Origin: Albidovulum aestuarii
GTDB lineage: Bacteria > Pseudomonadota > Alphaproteobacteria > Rhodobacterales > Rhodobacteraceae
Length of the DNA stretch: 64,000 nt
Reading direction: 5' to 3'
Assembly (NCBI RefSeq): GCF_029961185.1
Contig: NZ_JASBQQ010000008.1
Coordinates: 159,634-223,633, forward strand
Part shown: positions 45,828-55,282 of the stretch, piece by piece
Layout of the letters: every line of letters begins with the position of its first letter
Position numbering within the stretch: the stretch's first letter is position 1
The notes under the pieces: model-generated
Database searches by the model: none
What the model saw: only the letters and a program-made list of their open reading frames with translations
What the model was told of the DNA's origin: nothing
Position numbers and translations under genes: made by a program

Positions 45828-47412
45828 CTACTGTTTCAGATCCTCGCGCCGGAATGCGCCCTGAACGATGCGGTCGATGACCATCGCGCAGAAGAGGATG
45901 GCGAAGCCGCCCAGAAGGCCCGGCCCCTTGGCGGCGTATTGCAGCGCCTCGAGGATGACCTTGCCGAGCCCGCCGCCGCCGATCAACGAGATGATGACGA
46001 CCATCGACAGGCACATCAGGATCGTCTGGTTGACGCCCGCCATGATCGACGGCAACGCCAGCGGCACTTCTACATCCTTCAGAAGCTGAAAGCGCGAGGC
46101 GCCGAAGGCGGTTGCGGCTTCCTTGATGCTTTCGGGCACGCCCTGCATGCCGAGCGCTGTCAGGCGGATCACCGGCGGCATGCCGAAGATGATCGTGGCA
46201 AGGATGCCCGGCGGGTTTCCGGTGCCGAAGAAGGCGATGATCGGGATCAGGTATACGAAGGCGGGCAGCGTCTGCATCAGGTCCAGAACCGGTTCCGCCG
46301 CCCTGTAGGCGCGTTGCGACTTGCCGAACCAGATGCCCAGGGGAATTCCGAAGGCGACGCAGATCACGACGGCGGCGCCGACGAGCGCCACGGTTTCCAT
46401 CGCAACCTCCCAGTAGCCCAGCATCGCGATATAGGCGAGCGAAGCGGCGGTGAAGATCGCCACGCGCGGTCCCGCCGCGCGCCAGGCGGTGACGCAGATG
46501 ACCAGCATCACGACCGGCCAGGGCGTGCCGGAGAGCGCGACGGTCAGCGTGTTCAGGACCGAGCGGACCCCCGCCGTGACCCCGTCAAACACATCCGCCC
46601 CGGCGCGGGCGGTTTCATCAATCCGCGCCTCTAGCCAGTTCGCGATTGTGGAGAAGAGCGTGGCATTGCCCTCGCCCAGGAAGACCTGCGAAACCTCCTT
46701 TTCGGGGAAGACGTTCAGAAGCTCCGAGGGGCTCGCCACGGTGAACTTATAGACGGTCAGGGGTGCAATGGCGGCGACGAGGAAGAGGCCGAGAACAATG
46801 TTTTTGGTCCTGCGTCCGTTTTCGACGGAACCGGGCGTGATGCGCCAGCGGGAATACTGCCGTTCATAGACCGAATTGCCGAAAAAGCCCTGCACCAGCT
46901 TGACGATCAGCAGAAGGGCAAGGCCGGTGAGCAGGATGCCCATAGCCTCGGAAGAGGCGGCCTGTCCCTGTGCCAGACTGTCCTCGGCGGCCTTGGTGAG
47001 ATTTGCGGCAAGTTTTTCGAATCGCGCCGGGTCCTCGCCCGCCGCCTTTGCCGCCTCGGCCCGCTGCAGGAACTCCGCCGCACGCGCCGATTGGGTTTCA
47101 GCCCGATCGAGGAAAGCAGCGCCGGGATTGCCCCACAGGCCGCGTCCGAGTTGTACCCATGCGATCATCTCAAGGATCAGGAACCCCCAGAACATGCCCC
47201 AGACACCCCGCGCCGCAGCCCAGAGCGGGCCGAGTAATGCAGCCCATATGTTGAAGGTGGGCGGCATCCAGCCCGTCGCATTGTGGATCTTGTGGAAGGC
47301 CGTGACGTAGGTGTCGCCGTTTGGTCCTGCAAATTCTCGGATCGAAGCGTCGAGCGCCTCGTGATCGACGGCGATGTCAGAGGCGGCGGTGACCTTCAGC
47401 TCTTGTGTGGTG

Positions 47413-47420
<8 letters not shown>
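45828..47420 (-). CDS. proW: Glycine betaine/proline-type ABC permease with N-terminal extension
   Basis: A 530-residue permease. Residues 245-530 are the ProW core, with the BPD-type loop EAATAFGASRFQLLKDVEVPLALPSIMAGVNQ. The first 230 residues are an extra module: TGWMPPTFNIWAALLGPLWAAARGVWGMFWG resembles DUF2628 membrane proteins. It is followed by a charged helical stretch (RAETQSARAAEFLQRAEAA) and another hydrophobic helix. The ATG overlaps the proV stop by 8 bp. It imports quaternary amines such as glycine betaine or choline. Confidence 0.88.
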
Positions 47421-48450
<1,030 letters not shown>

Positions 48451-48471
48451 ATCATCCCCCCGGGAGTTCAA

Positions 48472-48497
48472 CGGCCGCCGGCTGGAACCGGCGGCCG
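48472..48497 (-). terminator. Attenuating hairpin between proX and proV
   Basis: Perfect 10-bp arms CGGCCGCCGG (48472-48481) and CCGGCGGCCG (48488-48497) with a 6-nt loop lie in the 72-bp gap between the proX stop and the proV start. There is no T-tract downstream. It is a candidate for partial termination or stabilisation of the proX message. Confidence 0.7.
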
Positions 48498-48522
48498 GTC
48501 TTGGTTTCGTTGATACGGGGGA

Positions 48523-49482
48523 TCAGTTGGCGAGCCAGCCTATCACACGATCCTCGTTCGCCGCGACCCAGTCCTTGGCGTAGTCGGCCGCTTCCTTCTT
48601 GTCGATGACAAGGGCGAAGGTCATGTCACTGACCTCTTCCGTCGTCCATTCGGCATTGGCGAAGAGTGCCGCCACATCCGGGTGCGTTTCTTCCAGCGCC
48701 TTCTGGTAGTGGATGTGCAGATAGGCGCTGTCCCAGGCGCTGGCGGCAGTGGAGTTCTCCAGCCAGTTCGGGTCGTCGGTGGGCTGCTTCACATCCCAGT
48801 TCGACGGATCGTGCGGCGGCTCCTCAAGAACCTGAAGCTCATGCAACGCAAAGACGTAGTGCGGCGTATAGCAGAAGCCGACCCAGGGCTTGCCGGTGTC
48901 GATCGCCGTCGCAAGTGCGGCATAGGCCAGTGTCTCATCGCTCTGAGTCTGGTCCATGGTCTGGTCATAGCCGTAGGATTTTGCCCGGACCTGCTCCACA
49001 TTGGTCGAAGCCCAGCCCGGCGCGCCGATCCAGACCTCGCCACGGCCATTGCCGTCGCTGTCGAAGAGGGCCGCGATCTCGGGCTTCGTCAGATCGTCGA
49101 TGGAGCGGATGTCATGCGCGTCCGCGGTGGCCTTGTCGACGCACATGCCCTGAAATGCCTCAACCCCGTGCGGGTTCATCGCAACGGTGCCCTTTTCCTT
49201 CACAAACGTGTCGTGAAGGTTCTGCTGGTTCGGAAGCCAGACCTCGGGGTGCGCCTGCATCGAACCGGAATCCATCGCCTCGAACACAATCGGGTTGGTG
49301 CCGTTCTGAAGCTCGACTTCAAGACCAAGATTGTCCTCGATAATCACCTTAAGAATGTTTGCCTCGGCGCTGACCGAGGGCCAGTTCGGCACGCCGATCA
49401 CGATGTCGGCAGCCATCGCGGCCGTTCCAACCATCATGGTCGACCCGAGAACCGTGCCGCCCAGGAGTTTGATATAGTTCAT
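48523..49482 (-). CDS. proX: Glycine betaine-type ABC substrate-binding protein
   Basis: A 319-residue periplasmic protein with a signal peptide (MNYIKLLGGTVLG to TAAMA). The mature part is an OpuAC fold: ADIVIGVPNWPSVSAEAN, VFEAMDSGSMQAHPEVWLPN and KPWVGFCYTPHYVFALHEL contain the Trp/Tyr residues that form cages for quaternary ammonium groups. Choline, glycine betaine, proline betaine or similar compounds are possible ligands. It is the first gene of the importer operon, with GAGGGAACAATAAA before the ATG. Confidence 0.9.
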   Translation of the reverse strand: MNYIKLLGGTVLGSTMMVGTAAMAADIVIGVPNWPSVSAEANILKVIIEDNLGLEVELQNGTNPIVFEAMDSGSMQAHPEVWLPNQQNLHDTFVKEKGTVAMNPHGVEAFQGMCVDKATADAHDIRSIDDLTKPEIAALFDSDGNGRGEVWIGAPGWASTNVEQVRAKSYGYDQTMDQTQSDETLAYAALATAIDTGKPWVGFCYTPHYVFALHELQVLEEPPHDPSNWDVKQPTDDPNWLENSTAASAWDSAYLHIHYQKALEETHPDVAALFANAEWTTEEVSDMTFALVIDKKEAADYAKDWVAANEDRVIGWLAN

Positions 49483-49818
49483 TTTATTGTTCCCTCTCGC
49501 TGTTGTTTCCGTGCCGGTCATTAACCGGATGGTAGAAAGGATGAGCCGTCGGGGCCAGTTATTCTTGGGTTTTCTCCCGGGACCCTGACCGTGCGGACAG
49601 ATTGCCAATGGCCAGAATAGAGACATCTCCCAGCGGCCTGATAACTGCCTGTCCCCCAATCAGGTCATGACGGCGCGGTATCATCCCGACGCCGTCGAGC
49701 GGCTTCCTTCCTGTCACAAGCCTGAGTATTGCGGGCCTCCAAACATCTGCAAAATGATTATTTTCGAATAGAAAAATCGAAATTCCCGATATGGATATTT
49801 CGAAGGTGCGGATTGGGC
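49483..49818. promoter_or_regulatory. AT-rich gap upstream of proX with TTTCGA inverted repeat
   Basis: This 336-bp gap contains no gene. Its AT-rich part, about 49745-49805, contains TTTCGA (49762-49767) and TCGAAA (49777-49782) as an inverted repeat with a 9-bp spacer, and a further TTTCGA at 49798-49803. It presumably holds the proX promoter, though the repeat lies about 280 bp from the start. It also follows the stop of the LysR gene. Confidence 0.4.
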
Positions 49819-50655
49819 CTATTCCGCCAGTTCGCGGACAAGGTCCGGCAACCAGTCCCATCCCGTTGCGGCATGGTCGTTTACAACCAGATAAGTGTTG
49901 CGCGTGAATACCGGTGCCGCGCCGATCTCGAATATGGTGCCGGACGCAAGGTGCGGCGCCGCCAGCCGGTCGGGCAGGTAGGCCGACCCGCCATTGGCCA
50001 AAAGGAAATCAAGCGCCCAGATCGCACTGTCAAAACTGACGCGCGAGATCCCCGCATCGGCATAAGTGGCGGCATGCTGGTCGCGGTATTCCTCGCCCAG
50101 ATCGACATAGATGTAGTCCGGCGTGAAACGGATCGGGTTATCGGGCCGGGTTGCGTAAAGAACCAGCCGTTCAGGCTTGAGCGCATGGATGGTGCGGTTA
50201 CCGTGGACCGAAGGCCGGTAAGTCATCGCCACGTCGACCAGACCGGAGCCAAGCTGCCGCTCCAGCGCCTCATGCTCACCCTGGCTAGCGGCCAATGCCA
50301 TGGTGGGACTGAGCCGGTTGACCGCCTCGAAAAAGGAGCGGCCCGGACCAGGCCAAAGATCAACATGACACCCGAAATTGCAGACCGACGTGACCCCTTT
50401 AGGTAACGAGGTTTCCTGCCGTGCCTGACGCCAGAGACCGGTCATGATCTCGGCATAGCGCAGAAGTTTGGTTCCCGCCGGGGTCAGCGTGGCACCGGAT
50501 TTCTGGCGGTTGAGTAAGGTTTGACCCAGGGTTTCCTCCAGCCCGCGCAGCCGCGCCGTGACCGTCGATTGCGTGACGTTCAGCTTTTCCGAAGCCCGCA
50601 CCAGCGATCCGGTCTCGACGATGGTCAGAAATGTCTGAAGCGTCACGATGTTCAT
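49819..50655 (-). CDS. LysR-family transcriptional regulator
   Basis: A 278-residue LysR-type regulator. The N-terminal helix-turn-helix reads LQTFLTIVETGSLVRASEKLNVTQSTVTARLRGLEETLGQTLLNR. The effector domain follows, with FFEAVNRLSP and FDSAIWALDFLLANGGSAYLPDRL. It is divergent from the flavin reductase gene across 115 bp, the usual arrangement for LysR control of a catabolic operon. GTG at 50661 is an alternative start. It is probably autoregulated. Confidence 0.92.
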   Translation of the reverse strand: MNIVTLQTFLTIVETGSLVRASEKLNVTQSTVTARLRGLEETLGQTLLNRQKSGATLTPAGTKLLRYAEIMTGLWRQARQETSLPKGVTSVCNFGCHVDLWPGPGRSFFEAVNRLSPTMALAASQGEHEALERQLGSGLVDVAMTYRPSVHGNRTIHALKPERLVLYATRPDNPIRFTPDYIYVDLGEEYRDQHAATYADAGISRVSFDSAIWALDFLLANGGSAYLPDRLAAPHLASGTIFEIGAAPVFTRNTYLVVNDHAATGWDWLPDLVRELAE

Positions 50656-50682
50656 TCGCACCCCTTATGGTTCGATTTTTTT

Positions 50683-50721
50683 GCATTAATGCTTCCAAAC
50701 AATTCGTTTTTCAAATGCATT
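50683..50721. promoter_or_regulatory. Candidate LysR operator with AATGC half-sites
   Basis: Two small palindromes share one half-site: GCATTAATGC (50683-50692) and AATGCATT (50714-50721). Both are in the AT-rich 115-bp divergent region between the LysR and flavin reductase genes. The centres are about 30 bp apart, suiting a LysR tetramer. Confidence 0.5.
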
Positions 50722-50770
50722 CGACTCTGGCAGGTTTTTCTGGCGACAGAGACGAACGGGAAAACGAGCC

Positions 50771-51304
50771 ATGCCTGCCTGCCAGCAAAAAGCCGGGACT
50801 GAAGTTCCACGCGATGCGTTCATCCGGGCGATGCGGATGGTTGCAAGCAGCGTGACGGTGGTAACGACCGACGGCGTTGCTGGCCGCCACGGCGCGACTG
50901 TCAGCGCATTCACTTCCGTGTCAGCCGATCCGCCGACGATCCTTGTCTGCCTGCGGGCCGACAGCCGGATCGCGCAGGCGGTGGAAGCAAACGGTCAGCT
51001 TTGCGTCAACGTCCTGCCGTCCGAAAGCCGGGCCATCGCCGACCGCTTCGCGGGCAAGGACGACACTTGGCTGGAGGACCGCTTTTCCGGCATCGAGTGT
51101 TTCGGTCGCCCCGGTGCCGCGCCGCAGATTGACGGGGCCACGATCTTCGCCGGAAGCGTCGAACAATCAGTCCTGTCGGGCAGCCACCGCATCTTCATCA
51201 TTCGCATCGCGACAGTGCGCGAAGGTATGGACCAGCCGCTGACCTATCTTGATGGCGCCTATCACCGCGTCGTCCGCGATGCCGCACCGGTGCGCATTTC
51301 CTGA
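50771..51304 (+). CDS. Flavin reductase of a two-component monooxygenase
   Basis: A 177-residue flavin-reductase-like protein (FMN-binding split barrel). Family features are MRMVASSVTVVTTDG, GATVSAFTSVSADPPTILVCL, CVNVLPSES and YLDGAYHRV at the C-terminus. It supplies reduced flavin to a partner oxygenase. The luciferase-like gene three positions down the operon is the natural partner. Related in type to RutF/HpaC. It is the first gene of the operon, divergent from LysR. Confidence 0.9.
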   Translation: MPACQQKAGTEVPRDAFIRAMRMVASSVTVVTTDGVAGRHGATVSAFTSVSADPPTILVCLRADSRIAQAVEANGQLCVNVLPSESRAIADRFAGKDDTWLEDRFSGIECFGRPGAAPQIDGATIFAGSVEQSVLSGSHRIFIIRIATVREGMDQPLTYLDGAYHRVVRDAAPVRIS

Positions 51305-51316
51305 GAAAGAGCCTTC

Positions 51317-52798
51317 ATGAGCGATATCAAGACCTACAGGATGCTGATCGACGGAGAATGGGTCGCAGCATCGGACGGAAAGACTTTCGACAGCGTCAAT
51401 CCCGCCACGGGCGCTGTCTGGGCACGTATCCCCGAGGCGACGGCAGCGGATGTGAACCGCGCCGTTGCCTCGGCGGATCGTGCCTTTTCCACCGGTCCGT
51501 GGAAGGCGATGACGCCAACCCAGCGCGGCCATTGCCTGCGGCGTCTGGGCGACCTTCTGGCTGAGAGGTCCGAGGATCTGGGCCGGATCGAAAGCATCGA
51601 CACCGGCAAGATGTTCAAGGAAACCCGCTGGCAGGCGAAGTACATCTCGGAATTCTTTCACTTCTATGCCGGTGCCGCCGACAAGATCCATGGCGAAACG
51701 CTGCCGATCGACAAGCCCGACCTCTTCGTCTTCACCAAGCGCGAGCCCCTGGGTGTCATTGCCGCCGTGGTGCCATGGAATTCGCAGCTGTTTCTGTCAG
51801 CGGTGAAGATCGGCCCGGCTTTGGCCGCAGGCAATACGGTGGTTCTGAAAGCCTCCGAATTCGCCTCGGCCGCGATGCTGGAATTCGGCGAGCTGATCGA
51901 AGAGGCAGGCATCCCGCCCGGCGTCGTCAACATCATCACCGGCCATGGCGATCCCTGCGGGCGGGTCCTGACCTCGCATCCGAAAGTGGCGCGCATCTCC
52001 TTCACCGGCGGCCCCAATGCGGCGCGGCATATCCTGACCAACTCCACCAACAATTTCGCCGAGGTCTCGCTGGAACTCGGCGGAAAGTCGCCCTTCATCG
52101 TCTTTGACGACGCCGATATCCACAGTGCTGTGAACGGCGCGGTCTCGGGCATTTTCGGCGCGGCGGGTCAAAGCTGTGTCGCGGGCTCGCGGCTTCTGCT
52201 GCATGACGCCATCGCCGACGACTTCCTCGCCCGCATGGCCAAGATCGCAGGCACGATCCGCATCGGCAATCCTCTGGCCGAGGAAACCGAAATGGGGCCG
52301 ATCTGCACCGAGGGGCAGTTGGAAAACATCGAACGCGAGGTGGCCCATGCCCAGACCGAGGGCGGTCGGCTTGTCTGCGGCGGCCACCGTGTCGCGGATC
52401 TGCCGGGCCGGTTCTACGCCCCCACGATCATCGACTGCCCGAACCCCGACCTGCGCATCGTCGATACCGAGCTTTTCGGCCCGGTCCTGTCGGTGCTGCG
52501 CTTCAGGGACGAGGCCGAGGCGGTGCGGCTGGCCAACCACACCGAACACGGGCTGGCGGCGGGTATCTTCACCCGCAATGGCGCCCGCGCCCACCGGATG
52601 GTGGATGCGGTCAAGGCGGGCATCGTCTGGGTCAACACCTACCGCGCCGTGTCCCCCATCGCCGAGTTCGGCGGCATGAAGAATTCTGGCTATGGCCGCG
52701 AAAGCGGATTTCAGGCGGTCTATGACTATACACGGCCAAAGACCGTCTGGATGAACACCTCGGACACCCCCCTTGGCAGCCAGTTCGTGGCGCGCTGA
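51317..52798 (+). CDS. Aldehyde dehydrogenase
   Basis: A 493-residue NAD(P)-dependent aldehyde dehydrogenase of the betaine/hydroxymuconic-semialdehyde type. The catalytic Glu is in SLELGGKSP near 254 and the catalytic Cys in GAAGQSCVAGSR near 286; PWNSQLFL and FTGGPNAARHI are NAD-binding parts. It would oxidise an aldehyde formed in this pathway. It follows the reductase by 12 bp. No specific aldehyde can be named. Confidence 0.93.
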   Translation: MSDIKTYRMLIDGEWVAASDGKTFDSVNPATGAVWARIPEATAADVNRAVASADRAFSTGPWKAMTPTQRGHCLRRLGDLLAERSEDLGRIESIDTGKMFKETRWQAKYISEFFHFYAGAADKIHGETLPIDKPDLFVFTKREPLGVIAAVVPWNSQLFLSAVKIGPALAAGNTVVLKASEFASAAMLEFGELIEEAGIPPGVVNIITGHGDPCGRVLTSHPKVARISFTGGPNAARHILTNSTNNFAEVSLELGGKSPFIVFDDADIHSAVNGAVSGIFGAAGQSCVAGSRLLLHDAIADDFLARMAKIAGTIRIGNPLAEETEMGPICTEGQLENIEREVAHAQTEGGRLVCGGHRVADLPGRFYAPTIIDCPNPDLRIVDTELFGPVLSVLRFRDEAEAVRLANHTEHGLAAGIFTRNGARAHRMVDAVKAGIVWVNTYRAVSPIAEFGGMKNSGYGRESGFQAVYDYTRPKTVWMNTSDTPLGSQFVAR

Positions 52799-52819
52799 GC
52801 CCATTCAACGGAGAGCAAG

Positions 52820-53872
52820 ATGAAATTCCAACTCGCCATCAACATGGAGCGGATCGACGACAGCCTCGACATGAAGGATGTCGCCCGCCACACACTGGAA
52901 ATGGTCCAGATGGCCGACCGCGCGGGGTTCGAGATCGCATGGGCCGCCGAGCACCACGCGATGGAGATGACCATCGCGCCGAACCCGTTTCAGATCCTGA
53001 CATGGTGGGGCGATCATACCGACCGTATCCGTCTGGGCACCGCTGTCGCCGTCGCTCCCTACTGGACGCCGATCCGGCTGGCCGGAGAGGCGGCGATGAC
53101 CGACCTTCTGACCGGCGGGCGGCTGGAATTCGGCATCGGTTCGGGCGCCTATCAGCGTGAATTCGACCGCATGCATCCGGGTCTCAAGCAATCCGACGCC
53201 TGGCGCTACATGCACGAGATGCTGCCAGCGGTGAAGGCGCTCTGGGCTGGGGACTACGAACATAACGGCGAATTCTGGCAGTTCCCGAAATCAACCTCCG
53301 TGCCGAAACCGGTGCAGAAACAGGTTCCGATCTGGGTCGCCGCCCGCGCGCCGATCACCTTCGACTACGCGGTCGAGCATGGTTACAACATCATGTCCTG
53401 GCCGCTGACCCGTCCGATGTCCGAGGTCGATCTTTATCTTGAACGCCTGAACGACGCGCTGGCCAAACATCCGGGCAAGAAACGCCCGGAGATCGCGATG
53501 ATGCGCCATACCGCGCTGGTGGATCGCGCCGACCAGATCGGGGTGCCTATTGCCGCGGCCAAGCGGCAGTTGTCGCAGTTCGAAAACCTCTTCAAGAATC
53601 TCGGCGATGTGAAGAACGGCTTTGCCAAACAGATCCCGCTGGAAGAGCTGGAAAACCGCGCCGAATACGATCCGCAGATGCTGTCCGACAATCTGATGTT
53701 CGGCACACCCGACCAGATCATCGACCGGCTGAAGGGCTATGAGGACCGTGGCGTGGACAGTTTCATCTACTACGCGAGCCTCGGCCTTGGCCATGCCGAA
53801 CAGAAACGCTCAATGGAGCTGTTCTGCCAAGAGGTCATCCCGGCCTTTGCCAAAGTCAAAGAAGACGCCTGA
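52820..53872 (+). CDS. Luciferase-like (LLM) flavin-dependent monooxygenase
   Basis: A 350-residue TIM-barrel LLM oxygenase: RAGFEIAWAAEHHAMEM, RIRLGTAVAVAPYWTPIRLAGEAAMTDLLTGGRLEFGIGSG and FGTPDQIIDRLKGYEDRGVD. It uses reduced FMN from the reductase to oxygenate a substrate. LLM enzymes cleave C-S and C-N bonds or open heterocycles, as RutA does with uracil. Placement after a reductase and an aldehyde dehydrogenase supports a catabolic role. The start is preceded by GGAGAGCAAG. Confidence 0.9.
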   Translation: MKFQLAINMERIDDSLDMKDVARHTLEMVQMADRAGFEIAWAAEHHAMEMTIAPNPFQILTWWGDHTDRIRLGTAVAVAPYWTPIRLAGEAAMTDLLTGGRLEFGIGSGAYQREFDRMHPGLKQSDAWRYMHEMLPAVKALWAGDYEHNGEFWQFPKSTSVPKPVQKQVPIWVAARAPITFDYAVEHGYNIMSWPLTRPMSEVDLYLERLNDALAKHPGKKRPEIAMMRHTALVDRADQIGVPIAAAKRQLSQFENLFKNLGDVKNGFAKQIPLEELENRAEYDPQMLSDNLMFGTPDQIIDRLKGYEDRGVDSFIYYASLGLGHAEQKRSMELFCQEVIPAFAKVKEDA

Positions 53873-53884
53873 AAGGACATATGA

Positions 53885-54481
53885 ATGCCCGCCGAAATCC
53901 GACGGACGATCCTCAATATCCAGACCACCCATATCGAAGGCGGCAAGGGCGTGCCCGAGCCTACGAAGCTGATCGCGGCCATGGTCATCATCAAGAACCC
54001 ATGGCACGGGCGCGGCTGGGTCGAGGACCTGAGCCCCGAAGTGCGCGATATCGGGCCCGAGATCGGCAAACTGCTGACCGGAATGATCCTTGATGTCACC
54101 GGCGACAGGCTGGAAGGCTACGGCAAGGCGTCGGTCGTCGGCATGGGCGGCGAGATCGAGCATGCACAGGCGCTGACCCATTCCTTGTGGTTCGGCAACC
54201 AGTTCCGCGACGCGGTGAAGGCCAAGACCTATCTCGCCTTCACCAACACGCGCGGCGCGGCCGGCACGTCGCTGATGATCCCGCTGATGGACAAGGACGA
54301 TGGCGGGCGCCGCTCGCATTATCAGACGATCCATCTTTCCGTGCAGGACGCCCCGGCAGAGGATGAGATCATCGTGGCGCTCGGCGCCTCCATTGGCGGC
54401 CATCCGCTGCACCGTATCGGCGACCGCTATCAGGACCTGAAGGAAATGGGCCGCGATGTCGACAACCCGGCGGGTGTCTGA
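53885..54481 (+). CDS. DUF1185 (amino acid synthesis family) protein
   Basis: A 198-residue DUF1185/AA_synth protein: RRTILNIQTTHIEGGKGVPEPTKLIAAMVIIKNPWHGRGWVEDL, GKASVVGMGGEIEHAQALTHSLWFGNQFRDAV and IIVALGASIGGHPLHRIGDRYQD. The name of the family is historical and the activity is not established; members often sit in catabolic operons with LLM oxygenases. No signal peptide or membrane helix is visible. It follows the LLM gene by 12 bp. The repeated co-occurrence hints at a catalytic or carrier role. Confidence 0.88.
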   Translation: MPAEIRRTILNIQTTHIEGGKGVPEPTKLIAAMVIIKNPWHGRGWVEDLSPEVRDIGPEIGKLLTGMILDVTGDRLEGYGKASVVGMGGEIEHAQALTHSLWFGNQFRDAVKAKTYLAFTNTRGAAGTSLMIPLMDKDDGGRRSHYQTIHLSVQDAPAEDEIIVALGASIGGHPLHRIGDRYQDLKEMGRDVDNPAGV

Positions 54482-54484
54482 GGC

Positions 54485-55279
54485 ATGATGGCCGGAGGCA
54501 CCGCTTATGACCTGACAGGACCGGCCGATGCGCCGGTCCTTGTCCTGATCCACGGGCTTGGACTAAGCCGTGCGACATGGTCGGATTTCGTGCCGGTTCT
54601 GGCGCGGGACTACCGGGTGCTGAGCTATGACCTCTGCGGACACGGCGAAAGCGCCCTGCCCGACCGGGTGCCAAGCCTGACGGTGCTTGCCGACCAGCTT
54701 CGCGAACTGATGGATGCGCTTTCCATTCCGCACGCCACGTTGATCGGCTTTTCGCTGGGCGGCATGATCAACCGCCGCTTCGCGATGGATCACCCCGACC
54801 GCTGCGACGCGCTGGTGATCCTGAATTCCCCGCATGAACGCTCGACCGAAGCCCAGCGCCTTGTCGAGGAACGCGCGGCAGCGACAGGTGCGGGCGGGCC
54901 CGGCGCGACGATCGCCGAAACGCTGGAACGCTGGTTCACGCCGGGCTTTCGTGCGAGCAATGTGAAAACGGTAGATTGGGTGCGCGGGACGGTGCTGGCC
55001 AATGACCCGAACAACTACACCCGGCACCGGCAGGTCCTGGCCTCAGGCGTGGTGGAACTGATCCGCCCTGCCCCTCCGATCATGCACCCGACGCTGGTGA
55101 TGACCTGCGAGAATGACACGGGCAGCACCCCCGCCATGTCGCGCGGTATCGGCGATGAAATCGAAGGGGCGGAGGTGATCATCGTCCCGCGCCTGCAACA
55201 TCTTGGCCTGCTGGAAGAGCCGCAGCTTTTCCTGACCCCGATCCTCGGGTTTCTTGGCCGTCTCTACGAAAAGGACTGA
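54485..55279 (+). CDS. Alpha/beta-fold hydrolase
   Basis: A 264-residue serine hydrolase. The oxyanion segment LVLIHGLGLSRATW and the nucleophile elbow IGFSLGGM (Ser near 97) are visible. The catalytic His is probably in LQHLGLLEEP near the C-terminus. It resembles 3-oxoadipate enol-lactonase-type enzymes and RutD in size. It could hydrolyse an ester, lactone or amide formed by the oxygenase. The gap to the previous gene is 3 bp, so translation is probably coupled. Confidence 0.9.
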   Translation: MMAGGTAYDLTGPADAPVLVLIHGLGLSRATWSDFVPVLARDYRVLSYDLCGHGESALPDRVPSLTVLADQLRELMDALSIPHATLIGFSLGGMINRRFAMDHPDRCDALVILNSPHERSTEAQRLVEERAAATGAGGPGATIAETLERWFTPGFRASNVKTVDWVRGTVLANDPNNYTRHRQVLASGVVELIRPAPPIMHPTLVMTCENDTGSTPAMSRGIGDEIEGAEVIIVPRLQHLGLLEEPQLFLTPILGFLGRLYEKD

Positions 55280-55282
55280 ACC

